A stretch of 64,000 nt of DNA from Pieris napi (Eukaryota; Arthropoda; Insecta; Lepidoptera; Pieridae). This document shows, one piece after another, positions 1 through 14,300 of this stretch. The stretch lies in the NCBI RefSeq assembly GCF_905475465.1, contig NC_062257.1, forward strand, positions 2,170,001-2,234,000, in the 5' to 3' direction. Numbering within the stretch: the first letter of the stretch is position 1; every line of letters starts with the position of its first letter. The notes under the pieces are model-generated. The model saw only the letters and a list, made by a program, of their open reading frames with translations. It had not been told where the DNA came from and made no database searches. The translations under genes were made by a program, and so were the position numbers.

Positions 1-290
1 ATGGGGACCACCAATGCTTTTTTGGTGGTTATGCCATTAAATTGTAGCTTATGTGAAACGTTGGTACTTACAACACAGCGCCATCTGTTAGAATTGTATC
101 AAATAATAAACAAATAATTTGCAATAAAATAATATTGCGGGTATAAATTGAGATGTAAGCTATCCTATCTTTTAAGTTAGATCAAACTACACACGGTGTG
201 CAAATTTGATTGATATCGGTTCGGTAGTTTAGGAGTCCATAGCGAACAAACAACGTGACACGTAATTTTTATATATCAAGATATATATTA
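1..290 (-). mobile_element. Helitron-like repeat fragment
   Basis: The end near 230-290 (GGAGTCCATAGCGAACAAAC, then GTGACACG and an AT-rich run) resembles the 5' end of a common lepidopteran Helitron-type repeat read on the minus strand. Bases 20-65 recur in reverse complement near 16030-16080, so this is interspersed repeat DNA. The left edge is cut by the window. No gene is seen from 290 to 543. Confidence 0.35.
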
Positions 291-543
291 TATATACCTT
301 TCTGTATATCAGCGAGCAGCACGCTATCCTCACCCGCATGCCAACGCACCCTTGACCCAATTGTGAGTGACATAAAAATATCGCTGTGTTGACTGTTATG
401 AAATTCAAAAGGAAATTGTAGATATGAGCGTCTCTGTACGACTCCGGTGTTTTTTCCCCGGAGAAATATCCAATAAATAGTGCTAGCGTAAATGGAATCA
501 TGGGCCTGAAACAAAAGAGAGATGTAATTGCTGAAAAGTTGAG

Positions 544-985
544 CAGTGTTGGCCTAGTGGCTTCAGCGTGCAAATCAAATCAATCAAATCAAATCAAAAT
601 ACGTTTATTCAATTTAGATGCTTCTTAGAGCATGCTTATGAATGTCAACAACGTTTACAAAATTCACAAAAGAGCAAGACTACGCCATCTTCGCAAAACT
701 ACCAGGAGGCCTTGTTCTAAGAAGAACGGGCAAGAAACTCAGCAAGTTTTGTGCGACTCTCATACCTGAGGTCGTAGGTTCGATCCCCGGCAACAATGGA
801 CTTTCTTTCTATTTGCGCATTTAACATTGGCTCGAACGGTGAAGGACATCGTGAGGTAACCGACATGTCTTAGACCCAAAAAGTCGACGGCGTCAGGCAC
901 TGGAGGCTGATCATCTACTTGCCTATTAGATTTAAAAATGATCATGAAACAGATTCAGAATTTGAGGCCAAGACCTAGACCTAGC
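544..985 (+). mobile_element. tRNA-derived SINE (family A), split by a LINE end
   Basis: The head contains CAGTGTTGGCCTAGTGGCTT and a Pol III B-box-like GGTTCGATCCCCGG. The body has GAACGGTGAAGG and GTCGACGGCGTC, and the tail ends near GCCAAGACC. The same unit recurs about eight times in the window. This copy is interrupted at 572-750 by a LINE 3' end flanked by a GTGC duplication (568-571 and 751-754). Confidence 0.7.
572..750 (-). mobile_element. LINE 3' end inserted in a SINE
   Basis: On the minus strand the sequence ends in AATAAACGTATTTTGATTTG followed by repeated TTTGA, the simple-repeat tail of a non-LTR retrotransposon. It sits inside the SINE with a 4-bp GTGC duplication. Only the 3' untranslated end remains, with no coding sequence. 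Confidence 0.55.
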
Positions 986-1324
986 GCCACAGATTTTTTT
1001 TAATTTCTGAAAATAATAAACAGCTCAAATATAGGACTCTTCTTCAACTTTGATTTTGTTCTTTTGTCAAATTACAATCTAAAATTGTCAACTGTCCGAA
1101 GGTTGTCCCTGATTGGTCGGCTTTATATTAGACCGTTATATGTCTATAGAGTTAGGAATGAAACAAGGGTATCCGTCTAATAAAATGAATGCACATCAAT
1201 AAATCTGACATCACATGATAAAAAAATATATCAAAATAAAAAAATCAGAAACGTAACAATATTTTCTCTTCACACAAATTAAAATTGAAAAATTAATGAA
1301 ATTTTCTTTTATTTCATTTTCAAC

Positions 1325-1705
1325 ACTAACTTAGTTATCATTCAAACTTCTTTGGTCAACCACAGTTTAATTTACTTTCCAATAATTTCATATAACTAAT
1401 TCTAAAGCTGTGAGTTACTTTCAACACGGCATCAATTTACAATTATCAAAACAATCAATTTACGTTCGACAACAAACGAATTAACAAACAAATATGGCGC
1501 GGGGCATATTCCGTTCAACCAATCAGCGCGCGAGGTTCGATCCGTTTCACAATTTGACGGTTTCACTTCGATAGATTACAATCTACCGAATAATAATGCG
1601 TTAAATTGTAAGCAGTACGCTGTGATTCACAATCTTTCGACAGTTTATAATCTCGCGAGATAGATTACAATCTAACGGTATTTACAATTTTACGTTAACA
1701 TATAC
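1325..1705. mobile_element. MITE family D copy
   Basis: This stretch shares long blocks with 4685-4950 and 58108-58380: TTAGTTATCATTCAAACTTC, TTTCATATAACTA, TTTCGACAGTTTA and AATCTCGCGAGATAGATTA. The right end AATTTTACGTTAACATATA matches the inverted terminal sequence of the 58108 copy. It is noncoding. The left boundary is uncertain because this copy has diverged. Confidence 0.5.
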
Positions 1706-2149
1706 ATACTTATACTTTCTGTATATTGTTTAAATATATAATCCGTTTTAGCTTAATAGATAAGTACCAAATTCTAATTGATAGCGACTTAACCCGCCAT
1801 TACAAATTATCTAAAAAAATCGGTTGTCTGTAAAGTCGGTTTACTGACGATAGTTGAACGTGACAACATCATAAAAAATATTGATGAGATGGTTGCATTA
1901 AAAAAAAAAAAAAAAATATTTGTTTGATAGGTATTATGTATGGATATAGAGAAGGAGGTAAATGGAAATCACAATTGAATTAATCAAGTTACATTTATTT
2001 GTACGCATAAATACAATTATGTCAATTTTAAATGGAACGCCTCAGAGCGAGGTAACGCCGCATGAGTCATGTTTTTTCGTGCGTGCAGCCGGCTCCATCG
2101 AATTATAAGACGTTGTCACGTCAAAAATAAACCGTGACAATCTTTTAAA
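1706..2149. other. AT-rich stretch without a recognised feature
   Basis: I see no exon, RNA gene or clear repeat boundary here. It includes a poly-A run near 1900-1915 and scattered short matches to repeats elsewhere. It would lie in the second intron, or downstream sequence, of the ABCC-like gene. Confidence 0.3.
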
Positions 2150-2312
2150 GTCTGGTTCTTAGATTTCTGTATTCTTTGATTGTTTCCTAATAGGCAAATA
2201 GCTGATCAGCCTGTGCCTGACACACGCCGTCGACTTTTTACGCTCATAACATCCATTTGTGCAAGTTCGAACCTACGACAGTTTAAGTCACACACTGCTC
2301 CATCGAAATACT
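2150..2312 (-). mobile_element. SINE family A fragment
   Basis: Read in reverse complement this holds the middle of the SINE: GGTTCGAAC..., GTCGACGGCG and CAGGCACAGGCTGATCAGC-like blocks. It is a diverged, truncated copy. Confidence 0.45.
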
Positions 2313-2374
2313 AATACATGACAGCTGTCAGAGATTTGGCATATCGCAGATAACAAATTACAGATCCAACTTAC

Positions 2375-5300
2375 CATAGTATAATAAAAAGTATTCCGAC
2401 CAGTACACCAATCAACATATACTCCAGCCAAAAGCACGAAACCAAAGCTCGTTGTAGGGATGGCTTTGTGTTATTAGTGCGTGATCTTTTCAGTTCTGTA
2501 TTCCAGGCTTCCTCGAGACGGTCGCCAAGTTTGCCTGAATGGTCGATATCCCTCGCTTGCCACAGGTCCTCCACGTTGATACCATGCTTGTAGCCCTTGT
2601 AAAATAATGGCAGGCTCCAACTGAAAAGAAATTTTTCTTTACTCAAATGCCGAACAACACTAAGATATGTGTTTAATTCAGAAAATAATCAAATACACAC
2701 ATATAATTTAAATAAAAATGTGTGCGTGTACTAGGTGTACACACGTAAGTGAAACTTCTTTATGACCTTATTTTTCGAAAAATGATCTACTATATGCAAC
2801 TTAACGAAATTGGTTAAATAAAGTTGAACGAAAGGCTTTTATTATCTATCATAGACATGAATACAAATACAATTAATTAATTTTACCTAATTACTACTAA
2901 GATTATTACAGAATTTCATTAATTGTAATAGAATTATTACTATCATTGTTATCGTTATTATATATTTTTGTTATTAATGGCTTCGAATCTCTTCGGATCA
3001 ACCGTGGTAGGGACAAGAAAAAGATGGCGTCCCATGGTTTCTCCCATACGTCGATAAAGAACTTTCATTCCAACGCCGATAAAGAAGTTTGACTTCAAAA
3101 AGCAACATGGTGCGTAACCGAAAAATGTGACGCTGACGCGTAACGAAAATATGTTACACTAAATTTTTTTTCAACCCCGATAAAGAAGTTTCACTTCAAT
3201 AATTTATTTATTGCAAGTATATAGGTACAAAAGTGTGTAAGGTGCTATCGTAAGTTCGCATATTCTGCCACACACAATGGCACGCAAATTTGTCTTTAAA
3301 GGAATTTTACATTATTAGTCATATGAATTGGTCAGTTCTTATATTATTTGTATCGTAAATATCATACTTTATTAAATTTATATCAATTACAGTGTCTCAC
3401 GCAAATAATCATTTATTAAATAGTAGCATTTTTTCCAAAAGTAATACACCAAGTCGCTTTTTAAAGACTGGTCGGAAGATCTTTTAATTCTTTTGGTAAA
3501 TTATTGTAAACCTTAATTGCCATACAAAAGGTGTTTTTCCGAAACAGCTCCAGAGTGATTTTTGGCACAGCCAATTTCTCCCCATGTATACTTCTTACTT
3601 CGACTTCTACATTCGACTTAATAATATGTATGTTTCTATGCACGAATAAGGACATTTCTAAAATATAAATAAAGGGAAAGAGATAAAATTTTGAGCTTCT
3701 TAAATAAGGGTACACAACTATCAAGACAGTTTGCTCCACAAATTGCTCTAATACATTTCTTTTGAGCCTTATATACACTATTTACTTCGACTAAATTTAT
3801 ACACTGTATAATGCTTCTTATCTCATGAAATCCCACGTTAAATCTTATGAATTTATGTGTCTGTCTCTTTCACTGTCGTTTCATCGAATTTCCAACGTTA
3901 TTTATTTGATTGATTTATTTTTTTACATTTCGTAGCATTACAATAAAAAATTTAACATATTTAAATATAAAGGAGGGCAACTGGCGGCCTTATCGCTTTC
4001 GAGCGATCTCTTCCAGGCAACCACTGTGAGAAAAAAAAAAATGTACTTATTAAAACTTAAAATAAAAAATTAATTTAAAGAAAAGTATAAATACATTTAG
4101 ATAATGAAAAACGTCTAATTTAATTTATTTTAAAAGGCACACTAACTAATTACCTGTTATAAAAATTAAAATTATATTCGTCTCATTATCTTGAAAATAT
4201 TTGAAGGTTTTTCTTCTACCACGTGTGAATTGCACACATTTATTTTATATTCATCAGGTTCATTTAAAAGAACGAACGTGAGAAAACGAGATTTGTTTGT
4301 TTAAATCATTTAAAACTCCTGACGTAAGCCAAGTACATTGCGACATGCATTTGTATTGTAGTGAAATAGATCTCAATTTGTTCAATTGATGATAATCAAC
4401 TCGACATTTGTTGAATCATATAGCCAAACGAATTGATTAAAGAATAAAACAGTGGCGCTACACCCTCGGTCTTGTAGTATGAGATCCCGATATACAACGA
4501 CCTTCACCGAGATGCTTATTTAATGAAACGTATTTTATATTTAATTTAATATGTCAATAAATATAATCCATATGGGTTACCTAGCAAGTTTCAGTCCAAA
4601 TTTTTTTCAATCAATATTTTTATTTAATCAGGGTAGTATTATATATGTATCACTATAACGTTCTTTTTTACTAAAGATGTGTATATGTTAACGTAAAATT
4701 GCAAACACCTCAGCGTACTGCTTACAATTTAACGTATTATTATTCGGTAGATTGTACTACACTTAGTTATCATTCAAACTTCTTTGGTCAATTACAGATT
4801 AATTTTACTTCCCAACAATTTCATATAACTACCGAATAATAATACGTTAATTTGTAAGCAGTTCGTTGAGGTTCACAATCTTTCGACAGTTTACAATCTC
4901 GCGAGATAGATTAAAATCTAACGGTTTTTACAATTTTACGGTGACATATATACCTACTTCAGTGTCACATAAAAAATATACACATAAATAATTAATTAAT
5001 TAAAAACAACCTAACGATTGCATATTCTATGATGGGCTTCATACTTTCGATTGGTATAGAATTTATCTAATAATCATACCGGTGAAATGTTTAAAAATTT
5101 TTTTTTTTAAATTAAAATACTCTGGACTGAAATTTGCTAGGCAACCCATATGGATTATATTTATTGACATATTAAATTAAATATAAAATACGTTTCATTA
5201 AATAAGCATCTCGGTGAAGGTCGTTGTATATCGGGATCTTAGACCATTGGGATCGCTGTTCACTTTCTGGGTCTCTCTCGGTTACACACCAGGGCCACGT

Positions 5301-8300
5301 TGAGATTACCCCTCACCACCTGGATTCACAACCCATGATTCTAAAATCGCGCAGCCAGTTAAGCCCACGTCTTCTTGCCCCACCAAGGGCTATAATGCCC
5401 GCCCCTGTGCCGCCTTTTATTAGCAGGGCGAACATGGAAACACCACCCGAAGAGGGCATATGCCCCTAACGGGTTAAAGCTCACCCCTCTCGACATCTTT
5501 GTTGCACGCTCTGTGTGCAACAAAGACCACACAGTATATGTGTGTGTGTGTAGTATTGGGCTTGGATTGATGCGTGATATTTTTGAAGCCAGGTAGATTT
5601 AGGTACCGTTCAAGTATGATGCACATAAAAAACAAATTAACCAGGCAAATATGTGTTTTTTTTAAATATCACTTGGGGCAATTAGGGGGCTCAACTGACG
5701 TGAGTGATATAGCCGCCCATAGACACACTCAATGTCAGAGGGCCAGTGCGTTGCCGTTTAAGAGTTGGTACGTTTTTTTCTTGAAGGATCCTAAGTCGAA
5801 TTGGTTCGGAAATACTTCAATGGGTAGCTGGCTCTAAAAAGTGGTAATGCGGGGCAGAAACTGCCTTAAAAACGCTCAGTTGTGGAACGACGGACGGGCG
5901 TCAGCTGCAGGTATTAATCCGAACAACTCCTCTGAACGCTCTCCATGCTAAATGCGGTAGGAGATACTCCACATCTCTACGCAACGTCAAGGGATCAAGC
6001 TACTTGGAAAGTGACTGGTCGTCGACGATCCGAATCGCTCTTCGTTGAATACGGTCAAGTGGAAGGTGCTGGTAATGGGGAGCTCCCGTCCAGAGATATA
6101 TTTATATTTTATATTTTTTTTTATTTTTTTTTATTGGACAATTCACACCAATTGACCTAGTCCCATGCTAAGCTGGTGAAGCTTGTGTTATGGGTACTAG
6201 GCAACGGATATACATACATATTATAGATAGATAGACATATAAATATATATTTAAACACCCAAGACCTAAGCACAACACCAAATGCTCATCACATCGATGT
6301 TTGTCTCAGACGGGGATCGAACCCGGGACCCATGGATTCGCAGTCAGGGGTACTGACCACTAGACCAATGAGCCGTCAAAGAGATAAGAACAGTAATGCA
6401 TGTGATTAGCCTCCTGTGCCTGACACCGTCGACCGTTTGGGTCTAAGGCATAAGCAAGTTTTCTCGCAAAGTTTAGAAAAAAGGTTTTATAAATAAACAT
6501 AGAAAGTTCGTGCACAGACGGGGTTCGAACGTTCCTCGTGGCTTTATTTTATTTAGAACAATGCTGTGTTGATTTGGCACGCGGCCATTCCAAAGATAAC
6601 AGATGTATATGTAGTGCAAATATAAACAGATAACGTGATAAAGCTAAGCAAGTGATTTGCGCACATACTATGATAGTAGAATTAATTCTTAAATAAAGGT
6701 TTCCTATAAATAGTTAAAAGATAAAAATATGGATATAGTAAAATAGTTTTCGTTACCAAAGAGGTCGTACACGAATGTATAACATGGCTGTCAATTAAAC
6801 GCGCGCCAAATTAAAAAGAAAAATGTAAGCAACAGTAAAAAGGCGCGAAATCATTTGTCATTGCTTGTTAAACATTTGGATTTAAAAAGTAATGTCTTGC
6901 TTTAGGGTCTGTTTTACAATGTACGGATAAGTTCTACATAAGTTCCAAATTAGCTATTTATTACTTATTGGTAGGATAAACATCATTGTTGCGTTTCACG
7001 AATCTCAGATAGCGCTTTTCGTCACATAAAGTCCATCATAAGTTATGAGTCCGATGAATGTCAAATAGCACAATTTATCTTCCAAATAAAATTATTTATA
7101 CACACATATTGATATACACATAAATATGTGTTGCATAGCTATTTGGTACTTTATCCATACATTGTGAAACAGACCCTTAATGAAAATAAACTTTTGTAGA
7201 CCTTTTATTAAGGAATGTTATAACATTACATACATTCATGTATGGAGCCTTTGTTCGTGGGCCCCAGCAATCTTTTTGACTATTGTGGCGAAGTCCTGTA
7301 CATTAAGGTCCCGATGGAGATCGTTATTGCAAAATTACCAGGGAGCATTGGATATTCCTGTGCACTTTGGAATCGTTGGATTATTTGGATGTACAGCCCC
7401 ACAGCTGGAATAAGTCCATACAAGCATCATAATCACTAAATTATCAACAAAACAACTTTTGAAATTGTCATAAACACAAGCCAATTTAAAAAAAACATTG
7501 AAGCGTGTTTTCAATTATACGTTGTGTTGATAACGTTGGAATTCTCGCAACAATTTTTAACCGATTTCAAAAGGAGGATGAAGTAATGTGTGGATTGGAT
7601 GTAGTGTGATTAATGTAGGTCTCGGTAAGTATGTTTTTCTTAAAGGAAACCCAAGGGCTGGCCAAAAGAGTGATGGGCCGACAAGATTGGTACTGGTATG
7701 TATTTGATGATGACGGCAAGAAATGAAATAGGATGGAAAAAGTTGGAAATCTTCTTCTTAAAGTTGGAAAGTAAAATTGTATACATTTAGTTTTGTAAAT
7801 AAGATGTGGATAAATAAAGGCTTATTATTATAAGTGTATGTTTGTCCAATTTCGTTAAGGACCGATATGATCGGCAAACTCAAACAAAAAAATACAATGT
7901 TTCTTTCCATTTTGGGGAAATGGGGAAGTTGAGTAGTTTATGTATCCATTTTGAAACATCGGTACACGATTTAAATAACTTCGCTCGATAAAAAAAATCC
8001 AACAATAGCCAGCAACAAAGGCCGGCAACGCACCCACTAAAAATGGGTGTCTATGGGCTGTGAAAAGTACCCTTTTTGGTCGTTCCGCAAGCTCGTTTGC
8101 CCCTTACTATAAAATAAAAAAAGCCAATTTTTGACACTTTGAATTCATTTTATGACGAAAGTGTATATTGAACATGATTTTGAAATACACGATATATTTT
8201 ATCGCAAGCCAAGTAATTCATTTTGGTAGGGGAGCCGAAGAGGGGATTTCGGGATTTACTAAAGCGCGGCAGATTAAGATTAAGATATAGGGGGATACCT

Positions 8301-11300
8301 TGTACCCGGTTAAGACCTCCACAAAATATGAGGCCCATATATAAGGCCGTCTGTGAAGGAGACAGGATCAGATTAGTAAAAAAAAATTGACCATCAGAAA
8401 TTCCCGAGCGCGTCAGATTAAGGTAGGGTGAGTTAATTACATCCTAAAAAGTGTATATTCCACTAATCTGACAATTTGAGAGTGACGAAGGGGAGGGCAA
8501 CAAAGTTGTAAAAAAAAACGTCATCTCGACATTCTCGAGCGTAGCTAATTTTTTTTTATTTTGAAGGAAATAATTCAAGAATAATGAAAAATATATAATC
8601 TGACGATTTCCGCAAGCCGAAATAACAAAAATTAGTTGATAAAGTTAAATGCGTGCAGCTGCGTGATGCCTACATTTCCTTAAACCGATCGGAATCTACT
8701 AAACGGCGTTCTAAATATTTCCTTCAAAATTACATTTCCTGTGAATTTGAACCGATTCGGACCGATATATTTTGAGAAATTTTGAAAAATCTTAAAAAAA
8801 TAAGAAATATTTTTTTTTAAGTGGTTTCTTTATCGATCAACTTCAAAAACTAATCCGCCTTTGAGCTTGAAAAACCACGTCGATCGTTACCAAGCTGGTC
8901 AAAAGCGGTTGATTCGTTCGAGAGATATCGTGAACGAAAGAAACCCGAAAAAGTGTTTTTTCGGGATTACTCCGAAATTTGTGGTTCGATAAATTAAAAT
9001 TGTAAAATTACTTAAGAGGATGATAAAACTGCGTCGAATGCCACCAACCGCGTAAAAATTGCTTGATCCATTCAAAAGTTATTGCGGTTTGAAAATTCCA
9101 AAAATAGTGTTCTATGAAACTTCTATCAGACTTTCGAGCTGGGAGAGCTCAAATGCATAGAAATGTTATTTCTTTGAACTCAGCGAGCTCAAAATATCAA
9201 TTTTAAGCGCCCACGAATGGAATTAGCGGGAAGTTGCAGGGATGGCCCTTTAGGTGAACCGTTTTTCTAAAAAAAATTTGTCAGATCAGGCGAATCCCTC
9301 TAGAATCTAGAGTCTAGATAATCGTCAGATTATGAGACAGTACGTTTAGAACATAAAGATGAACCACATATATCTTAATCTGACGCGCTTGAGTATTTCA
9401 AAATTGCGATTTTTTTTTTGCAAATTATGAAAATGGCCGTGGGATAGCGTCCCATCGAAATCGTTAGATTAGTGAATACATCGTCATAGTGATTAACACT
9501 CCCTTAGAAAATCTGACGCGCTCGATATTTTTTTTTTTTTTCATTTTCAACCCTTAAATACAACCACCCGCATCATGCAAACGATCAGATTAACATACGT
9601 ACATTATTAAAAATACGTAGGGCATTGATGCTATCAATATCTGACGCGCTCGAGGATGTCCATGCAACAGTTTTTTTTTACATATTTAACAATCTATAGC
9701 CGCTTCCCCCACCGATGAAAAGGTATATATCATATAACATTTTTTTCTTCTTATTATCTAAGCTTTGCATCCCAATAGGTCTCTACGACGCTCGAGTAAA
9801 TCCCCATTTAGCATCGTGGGCTCCCCTACCATTTCAGTTAAAAGAAATTTACAAAATTTCATTTAATGTTTTAGACAACTAATTGTCATTACGGGCCGGC
9901 GCGCCTCAGTGCTCCAGCTTTCCACTGCGCCCCGCAGTCCACCCCGAGACACTAACACAGGAATTCGTGTTGGGATAGGGCTTTAAGTCTTAATATCGAG
10001 TATATCCCGGTGTCATAACAGTCAAAATTTCTTCAAATTCGGTTTAGTACTCCACGTATTGATCATAAATAATTATTATCTTAAATTACTGTTTCAATAT
10101 ATTGTTTAGCCATACCGGACCTCACAATCCGCCACATTTTAACCATCCATTAATCGATTCCCCTGGAAACAGTTTGACGATTCATTGGTCTAGTGGTTAG
10201 TCCCCTGACTGCAAATCCATGGGTCCCGGGTTCGATCCCCGGCTGAGACGAACATCGATGTGATAAGCATTTGGTGTTGTGCTTAGGTCTTGGATGTTTA
10301 AATATGTATTTATATATGTATCTATCTATAATATGTATTTATATCCGTTGCCTAGTATCCATAACACAAGCTTCACCAGCTTAGCATGGGACTAGGTCAA
10401 TTGCTGTGAATTGTCTTTAAAAATTAAAAAAAAAAATCCATTAACGAATCTTAGCCAAAATACTCGGCCTTGTCACGTCCTTGACCGCGGTATCACGGGG
10501 GTATCAGTTAACATCAGGTGACGATGTACACTTATGAACGTCAGTAAAATAATTATTGCTTCTAAATGTACAGTTACTTCCAGTTTTTATTATCAATAAA
10601 TAGGAAAACCAAACGTTATCATCTAGAGCAGTGTTGGCCTAGTGGCTTCAGCGTGCGACTCTCTTACCTGAGGTCGTAGGTTCGAACCCTGGCTGTGCAC
10701 CAATGAATTTGCTTTCCATGTGCACATTTAACATTTGCTCGAACGGTGAAGGAAAACATCGTGAGGAAACCGACATGTCTTAGACCCAAAAAGTCGACGG
10801 CGTTTAGATTTAAAAATGATGAAGAAACAGATTAAGAAATCTGAGGCCAAGACCTAAAGACGTTGTAGCGCTACTGATTTATTTATTTTTAAATATTTCC
10901 ATCCTGGCCAATTGCCTCCTGTTCAATAAAAAAAAAAACACAGCTCTGACAATTTACATAGAAGTAGATAGCATTGAAGACAATGACAAACCATAGACGC
11001 GTACAACACAATCAGTAAGAAATATATCGATTTTTCCTGTTTTTCAACCTTGACCTACGCTTACGTAAAAAATGGCGCCTATGATTTTATATCATGTAGT
11101 TTTTTAGGTGAATAAATTGAATACATATATTGTATACAGGAAGGAGGAAACTAAGCAAATAAACGTGTCTATGTGTGTGTATACTAAGACAGAAAAAATC
11201 GACACTTTGTTACCCACACATCCTGAGCTTTTTAGACAGAGATCCAGAAAGTCTAGAAAAGCTTAGCGTATCTAGTAGACCTCGAGGGCAATCCTCTACT

Positions 11301-14300
11301 CGCTGGACCGATCAAGAAAAGGCGATTAGGCTGCCGGTACCAGCGCTCTGACCATCATTTTTCTTTTTTTCATTGCAGAAGAAAGAACTTAACTTTTTCC
11401 CTGTAGAACCGCCATACTGGTACAAATCACCCGGCCTATGATTCACGAACTAACCAACTTAAACCATAAGTTACTCGTGTATAAAAAGTATTTATTTTTA
11501 TTATTATAATAACTACATTAATTACACCTGATTAACGCATTTTATAGCCGACTCTAGAACATTCCTGTGTTGTTGGTAATATTTATTTATAAAAGTAAAA
11601 AATCATTTAATCATATAGGTAACAGAATGTATACATATAAACGCCAAAAAACAAAGGTACGTATATATGAAATGCTTTACATTTAGTGCCAGTTCTCAAA
11701 TCAAGGGCGTAGAACGGAAGAGAAGAATTGGCAATAAACTCTCCGCCACCTTTTATCGCCAAGTTTTTTGTTTTACACAATTTTTATAAGGAGCTGCAAC
11801 CATTACACCATGTTCCACATGACATCTTGAGTAACTAATAGTTAATTATTAATAGTAAAATAAATTAAAAACAAAGATTTGTTCTCTATCAGCAGGAGGC
11901 ATGGTGAAATAGAAGCACACGCTTACATTCTCGTGGGAACAACACGCAATTGTCACCATGCTACAGCGCACACAGTATAGTTTGACTTTATTTGAATACA
12001 ATTATAGAATTTAATTAAAGATTAGGCGTCTGGTACTACCGGTGACCCCAGAGCTGGTGCTTTCCTCAACGAAGAAGTATCGCAATACAGCGAGGAAATG
12101 CTGCATGTTGTTTTAATTTTTATTTTTTATTATTACTATATAGATTAAGAAAATTGTATATTTGATTGTTATGATTATAAAACAATATAGAATGTATGAA
12201 TACAATATAGATAAGATACGGGTGTCATAGTTCTAGTAAATGTGGTTTCTCGATCAAGTATTTAACTGCATAGAAAAATCAAAGTAGACACACGATTTTA
12301 ATATATAGACAATAATAGTATAGACAATATTTTTTTTATCTATTATACTCATTACGTTAATACTCTGTCAATAGCATAAAAACATTGATAATACCAGTAG
12401 TTACCTACTGTAATTTTAAAGTACATAATTACGTTTACACAACATATTTATGAAAATATATTTAAATAACTATTATGTTAATTATATTTATATAATCTCA
12501 TTCATATTCTTATATTCTAATTATGAAATTAAATACAGACTTTTATAGACATATTTTATTTACATACTTTATTAAGAATATTAAAAAATTAAATTAAAGC
12601 ATTATTCTCCTAACAAAACAATGCTTTAAAACAATTTTTTAATTATTAAAGTACAATGTGTCCCGACCAAGAAGGTTTTAATCCAATTTAAGTACATATT
12701 ATCTGTGGTAAGCTACCTATAGTCATGAGATTAAATAAAGTAGTGTATGCAACTGCATATACAGGGTGGCTAAAAAGTCGTGGATCAAACGCAAATAGGG
12801 GATAGATGAGGTCATCAGCGGCAAAAAATTGTTCTACGGTAGGTCTCTAAGGTCAACCCCTGCAGAGTTATGATTTATTTTGCGTTTCATAAGAAAATTG
12901 ACTTTTTTTTACTAATTCTTATTAAAATTCGATAAAATCTACATCCTGTATCTTTTTCATAATATCCACTAGATTGGTACTGATGAGTTCTTGCTTACCA
13001 CATACTGTTTATAGTTGTTTATTGAGTGTGTTGAAGATAATATTAAGTTATACGATATAATTTTTTTTTCAAATCAAAACTTTTTGTTTACTTCGGACCC
13101 CACTGTGAAAAAAAATTACTCTACCGAAAAGTGACCCTGTATCACAAGTTTTGGCGCATTTAATATGGATTCTGAAAAGGTATTACACATGGCCATGAGT
13201 TGCTCTAAAATCTTTCTGGGACGAAAAAACAACAACGATTCGGACTTATGATAGATTATTTACCTACCTGTGACCAGTACTGTGTGAATCGGACTAAATT
13301 CAAAAAATTGGACAGATGGCTGGAGGGTTACGTAGGAATTTGATTAGACGGTGCAGATTAAGTATTATGGTCAGAGTCAGGAATTTTGAGCATATTTTAT
13401 TGTAAAATAATTTGTTTCCTACAAACAACCATTGAGAAATAATTGTTTTAATACAATTATTATTTCACAATCGTTGTTTGTAATTCTTCCTAGAAAGATA
13501 TTAGAGCAACTCATGGCCACGTGTAATACCTTTTCAGAATCCCTATTAAATGCGCCAAAACTTGTAGTACAGGGACACTTTTCGGTAGAGTAATTTTTTT
13601 TCACAGTGGGGTCCAAAGTAAAGAAAAAATTATGATTTGAAAAAATGTTATATCGGATCACTTAATATTATCTTGAATACACTCAATAAACAACTATAAA
13701 TAGTATGTCTAACGCAAGAACTCATCAGTACCAATCTAGTGAATATTATGAGAAAGAAACAGGATGTAGATATTTTCGAATTTTAAGAAGAATTAGTAAA
13801 AAAAGTCAATTTTCATATAAAAACCAAAATAAATCATAACTCTGCAGGGGTTGACCTTAGGGACCTCCCGTAGAACAATTTTTTGCCGCTGATGACCTCA
13901 TCTATCCCCTATTTGCGTTTGATCCACGACTTTTTGGCCACCCTGTATACACTCGTGTTAAATCAAAAAACTACGCTCATGTTTTAATACCCTCTATTAT
14001 GTGACAGTTGCTAAACTACTTTTATGTAATTAAGGAACAAAGACAACTAGAGACAATCATGGCGTAGGATTTGGCGCGAATTATCGTATGTCAAAACGAA
14101 TATGTTTTTGACGTACGTCAGACAACGGTTCTGGACTCTGAATGTCATCCTTAGCGATAATTAGATCAAGATCTATATGTATGTATAGATAGACTTGTAA
14201 ACTTTGACATATTTGACAGTTAATACGGTCATATGGAGATGATTTGAGAAGTCTAAGTTTCATCAAAATCGGTTCATTATTTTTTGAGATAAGGATTATT

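Noticed and set aside
8222..9835. CRISPR-like array (repeats with spacers)
   Set aside because: Eukaryotic context, motifs vary and are paired as inverted modules, spacing is irregular, and the whole is bounded by inverted ends like a transposon.
10177..10260. A tRNA gene (tRNA-like A and B boxes)
   Set aside because: The tRNA-like head is followed by a shared repeat body and recurs at 6126-6378 and 44806-45050. It is a SINE, and the cloverleaf is incomplete.
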